Assembly (NCBI GenBank): GCA_017615495.1
Contig: JAGAAA010000052.1
Span: 1 to 6,656, forward strand
Direction of reading: 5' to 3'
Source of the DNA: Clostridia bacterium
Lineage (GTDB): Bacteria; Bacillota; Clostridia; Christensenellales; CAG-1252
Length of the DNA stretch: 6,656 nt
The notes under the pieces were generated by a model. It saw nothing but the letters and a program-made list of their open reading frames with translations, did not search any database and had not been told where the DNA came from. This document shows positions 5,153-6,656 of the stretch, piece after piece. The stretch's first letter is position 1; each line of letters opens with the position of its first letter. A program made the translations under genes and the position numbers.

Positions 5153-5482
5153 AGTCGAACCCCGGTCCGTAAAGAAGACCACAGCTCTTTCTACACGTTT
5201 AGCTTACGTTTGTTGTCGTTCCAAGCTGCCCGTAAGCGGGCCACCGAGTTCCAAGCCGCAACTTTCCGCCCTGGGCGCGCGGCGACGCCCAAGTGCCGTT
5301 CCTTACGGTAATGATGCCGAGCGCGGCGTCGTAAGCCCCACCGCATCGACAGATGGCGTTAAGCCGCCATCAATTCAAAATTGTTAGTGTCCTTTATTTT
5401 AGAACAAGTTCCGTTATAAGCAGACGAGCCTGCTACGTGCTTAAACTGCCACCTCGCTCCACGTCGAAGCCGGTACATGCCC
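5137..5482 (-). ncRNA. ssrA: tmRNA (transfer-messenger RNA)
   Basis: This 346-nt RNA rescues stalled ribosomes and tags the unfinished protein for degradation. The 5' end GGGCATG (5482-5476) pairs with CATGTCC before the ACCA 3' end (5143-5137), forming the tRNA-like acceptor stem with a G-U at the third pair, the alanine identity element. The T arm is CGGGG-TTCGACT-CCCCG. The 5' part has the conserved GGCTTCGACG. The tag reading frame lies at 5359-5391, and its stop codon sits in the loop of a GATGGCG/CGCCATC hairpin, as is usual. The remaining 200 nt contain palindromes such as CCCGTAAGCGGG (plus strand) that fit pseudoknot stems. The acceptor pairing fixes the mature ends. It has its own promoter at 5493-5521 and lies directly downstream of the M1 peptidase gene. 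A spurious protein frame on the opposite strand covers much of it. Confidence 0.96.
5359..5391 (-). other. tmRNA tag-peptide reading frame, likely DTNNFELMAA
   Basis: After AAATAAAG on the minus strand, the frame GAC ACT AAC AAT TTT GAA TTG ATG GCG GCT TAA encodes DTNNFELMAA. With the alanine delivered by tmRNA itself the tag would be A-DTNNFELMAA. The NNF core and terminal Ala-Ala fit Firmicutes tags; LMAA replaces the more common ALAA. The resume codon GAC is inferred from position and context, and a start one codon either way cannot be excluded. Confidence 0.75.
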
Positions 5483-5492
5483 AAGTGCTAGT

Positions 5493-5521
5493 AGTATATC
5501 ACTTTTTTTTATTCTATGCAA
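5493..5521 (-). promoter_or_regulatory. Promoter of ssrA
   Basis: On the minus strand the -35 box TTGCAT (5521-5516), a 17-nt spacer that is very A-rich, and the -10 box TATACT (5498-5493) lie just before the tmRNA 5' end at 5482. The 10-nt gap from the -10 box suggests a short primary 5' extension removed by RNase P. The -35 box begins 7 nt after the peptidase stop codon. Confidence 0.82.
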
Positions 5522-5528
5522 GTTTCTT

Positions 5529-6656
5529 TTATTGCAACGGCACGGTGGCGGTGAGCCAGGCGCGGAAGAGGGAAGAGTAGTCCTTTTGGAGAGAGGCGGA
5601 GAGGGAGAGGACGAGGTCGTCCGGGGTGGCTACGGCGCCTTGAAAGCGGTTTGCGAAGGTTTTGAGCGCCGCGTGGAAGCGATCCACGCCGACGCTTTCC
5701 GACAGGGTGGAAAAGAGGAGCAATCCGCCCGCGTACGCGCGGTCGTAATAGCCGTCCGCAAGTTCCGGCAGGGGCAGGTCAAAGCGCGCGCCTTCTTGCC
5801 CTTTTAAGGCAAGGCGGATGGAAAAAGCGTCCTCGGCGTTTTGTATCATCTCGCGGTAAACGGCGTTGAAACCTTTGTCGCGGTAGTACGACGCGACGGA
5901 ATATTCCGCTAAGCCCTCGTCCAGCCACGGAGAAAGCACCTCGTCATTGCCCACCTTGCCAAACCACCATTGATGCGCGGTTTCGTGCAAGAGGGTCTTT
6001 TTCTTTTGCGAGAAGGGGAGATCCTTGGATAGGACGGCAAGCCCCGAATGTTCAACGCCCGCCTCGAAAAAAGGCGCGGCGACCACCGTGTAAGTCGGAT
6101 AGGGATAATTGCCGAAATGTTCGGAAAAATAGGAGATTGCTTCTTTTATTAGCGCAAGCGTTTTTTGCTTTTCCGAGCCATCCGCATAGTAGTAAAACAG
6201 TTTGACGTCGCCTTCGGCTTCCGCCGCGTGGCGAAGCTTTTGGGAGGCGACAAGCGCCACTTCTCTGGTGGACGCCGCTTGGTAAAATACGGTTTTCACC
6301 TTTCCGCAAGTTTCCGCGTGGACTTCCTCGGCGGAGCAGGCGCATTCGTAATTGACGGGAAGGGTCAGCTCCAAGGAGAAGGAAGCGTTTTCAAAGCGGA
6401 AGGGGTCGCCGTAGGGCGCGTAAGGGTAACAAATGAATTTTCCGTCCGCAAAAGGACAGACCTCGGGGTAAAAGTTGGAAAGGTAATAATAGCCGTCGTA
6501 GTAGCCCAGGCGGTGCTTGACGCAAGCGAGAGTTACCGTTTGGTCGATGGTGAAAGTGACGCGTTCCCCTTTTTTGAGTCTGCGGGAAAGGCGGGCAGTG
6601 AGCGCGAGTCCGTCTTCTCCGACGTCGCTATCCGCGAGGGGGACGTCGCAAGTCAC
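5529..6656 (-). CDS. M1-family zinc metallopeptidase, C-terminal part (5' end outside window)
   Basis: 375 codons are visible up to the right edge, and the frame is still open there. The GTG at 6656 is unlikely to be the start, because the visible part begins inside the N-terminal beta domain and lacks a signal peptide. Numbering from the edge: the beta domain runs to about residue 155 and the catalytic domain from about 160. The zinc site is HETAH (224-228) plus E247 in WLDEGLAEYS, the exact HEXXH-18-E spacing of M1. The substrate-recognition motif equivalent to GAMEN is GVEHSG (200-205). The probable transition-state tyrosine is Y308 in YDRAYAGG. The protein ends about 65 residues later, without the long C-terminal helical domain of large aminopeptidases. 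It probably hydrolyses N-terminal residues of peptides; location cannot be judged without the N-terminus. No terminator is seen between its stop (5529-5531) and ssrA. Confidence 0.92.
   Translation of the reverse strand: MTCDVPLADSDVGEDGLALTARLSRRLKKGERVTFTIDQTVTLACVKHRLGYYDGYYYLSNFYPEVCPFADGKFICYPYAPYGDPFRFENASFSLELTLPVNYECACSAEEVHAETCGKVKTVFYQAASTREVALVASQKLRHAAEAEGDVKLFYYYADGSEKQKTLALIKEAISYFSEHFGNYPYPTYTVVAAPFFEAGVEHSGLAVLSKDLPFSQKKKTLLHETAHQWWFGKVGNDEVLSPWLDEGLAEYSVASYYRDKGFNAVYREMIQNAEDAFSIRLALKGQEGARFDLPLPELADGYYDRAYAGGLLLFSTLSESVGVDRFHAALKTFANRFQGAVATPDDLVLSLSASLQKDYSSLFRAWLTATVPLQ

Noticed and set aside
5007..5387. 126-codon plus-strand frame containing DMRGVEPRS
   Set aside because: It runs antisense across the tmRNA gene; this kind of peptide is a familiar misannotation over tRNA and tmRNA 3' ends.
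6654..6656. GTG as start codon of the M1 peptidase
   Set aside because: The visible sequence begins inside the N-terminal beta domain, so the gene almost certainly continues beyond the window.

Overview
The window looks like chromosomal DNA of a Gram-positive, Clostridia-like Bacillota, probably an uncultured gut-type lineage. The reasons are strong AGGAGG-type ribosome binding sites, a lipoprotein-anchored amino-acid binding protein, surface proteins with TasA/SipW-type signal peptides, a Firmicutes-like one-piece tmRNA, and many hairpin-plus-U-run terminators. No phage, IS transposase or CRISPR array is visible.

Layout. (1) Positions 1-1483 hold two paralogous secreted surface proteins that converge tail to tail. 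The first is cut by the window edge. Each has its own strong terminator, and their 3' flanks are themselves related. The complete copy (minus strand) has a perfect 17-bp hairpin in its leader that buries its ribosome binding site. (2) Positions 1484-1945 are non-coding: the leader hairpin, a REP-like palindrome, a GC-rich hairpin, a cluster of TGCAT/TGAAT-type half-sites, and a good sigma-A promoter. (3) Positions 1946-4633 are a three-gene polar amino-acid ABC importer operon: binding lipoprotein, permease, ATPase. (4) Positions 4634-5136 are non-coding: a ~128-nt imperfect palindrome starting on the ATPase stop codon, an operon terminator, and a zone with degenerate copies of the tmRNA 3' end and terminator. 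(5) Positions 5137-5482 are the tmRNA gene (ssrA, minus strand). (6) Positions 5529-6656 are the C-terminal part of an M1-family zinc metallopeptidase (minus strand), directly upstream of ssrA.

The most notable content is in the ABC importer. The binding protein reads as a circular permutation of the family-3 solute-binding fold: the segment that normally ends these proteins sits directly after the lipid anchor, and the C-terminus stops where that segment should begin. The ATPase in the same operon carries a ~116-residue, lysine-rich insertion between the Q-loop and the ABC signature, in the helical subdomain that faces the membrane partner. Both calls rest on reading the sequence against remembered family patterns, without alignment or structure prediction. 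I have not established that either is unknown in databases.
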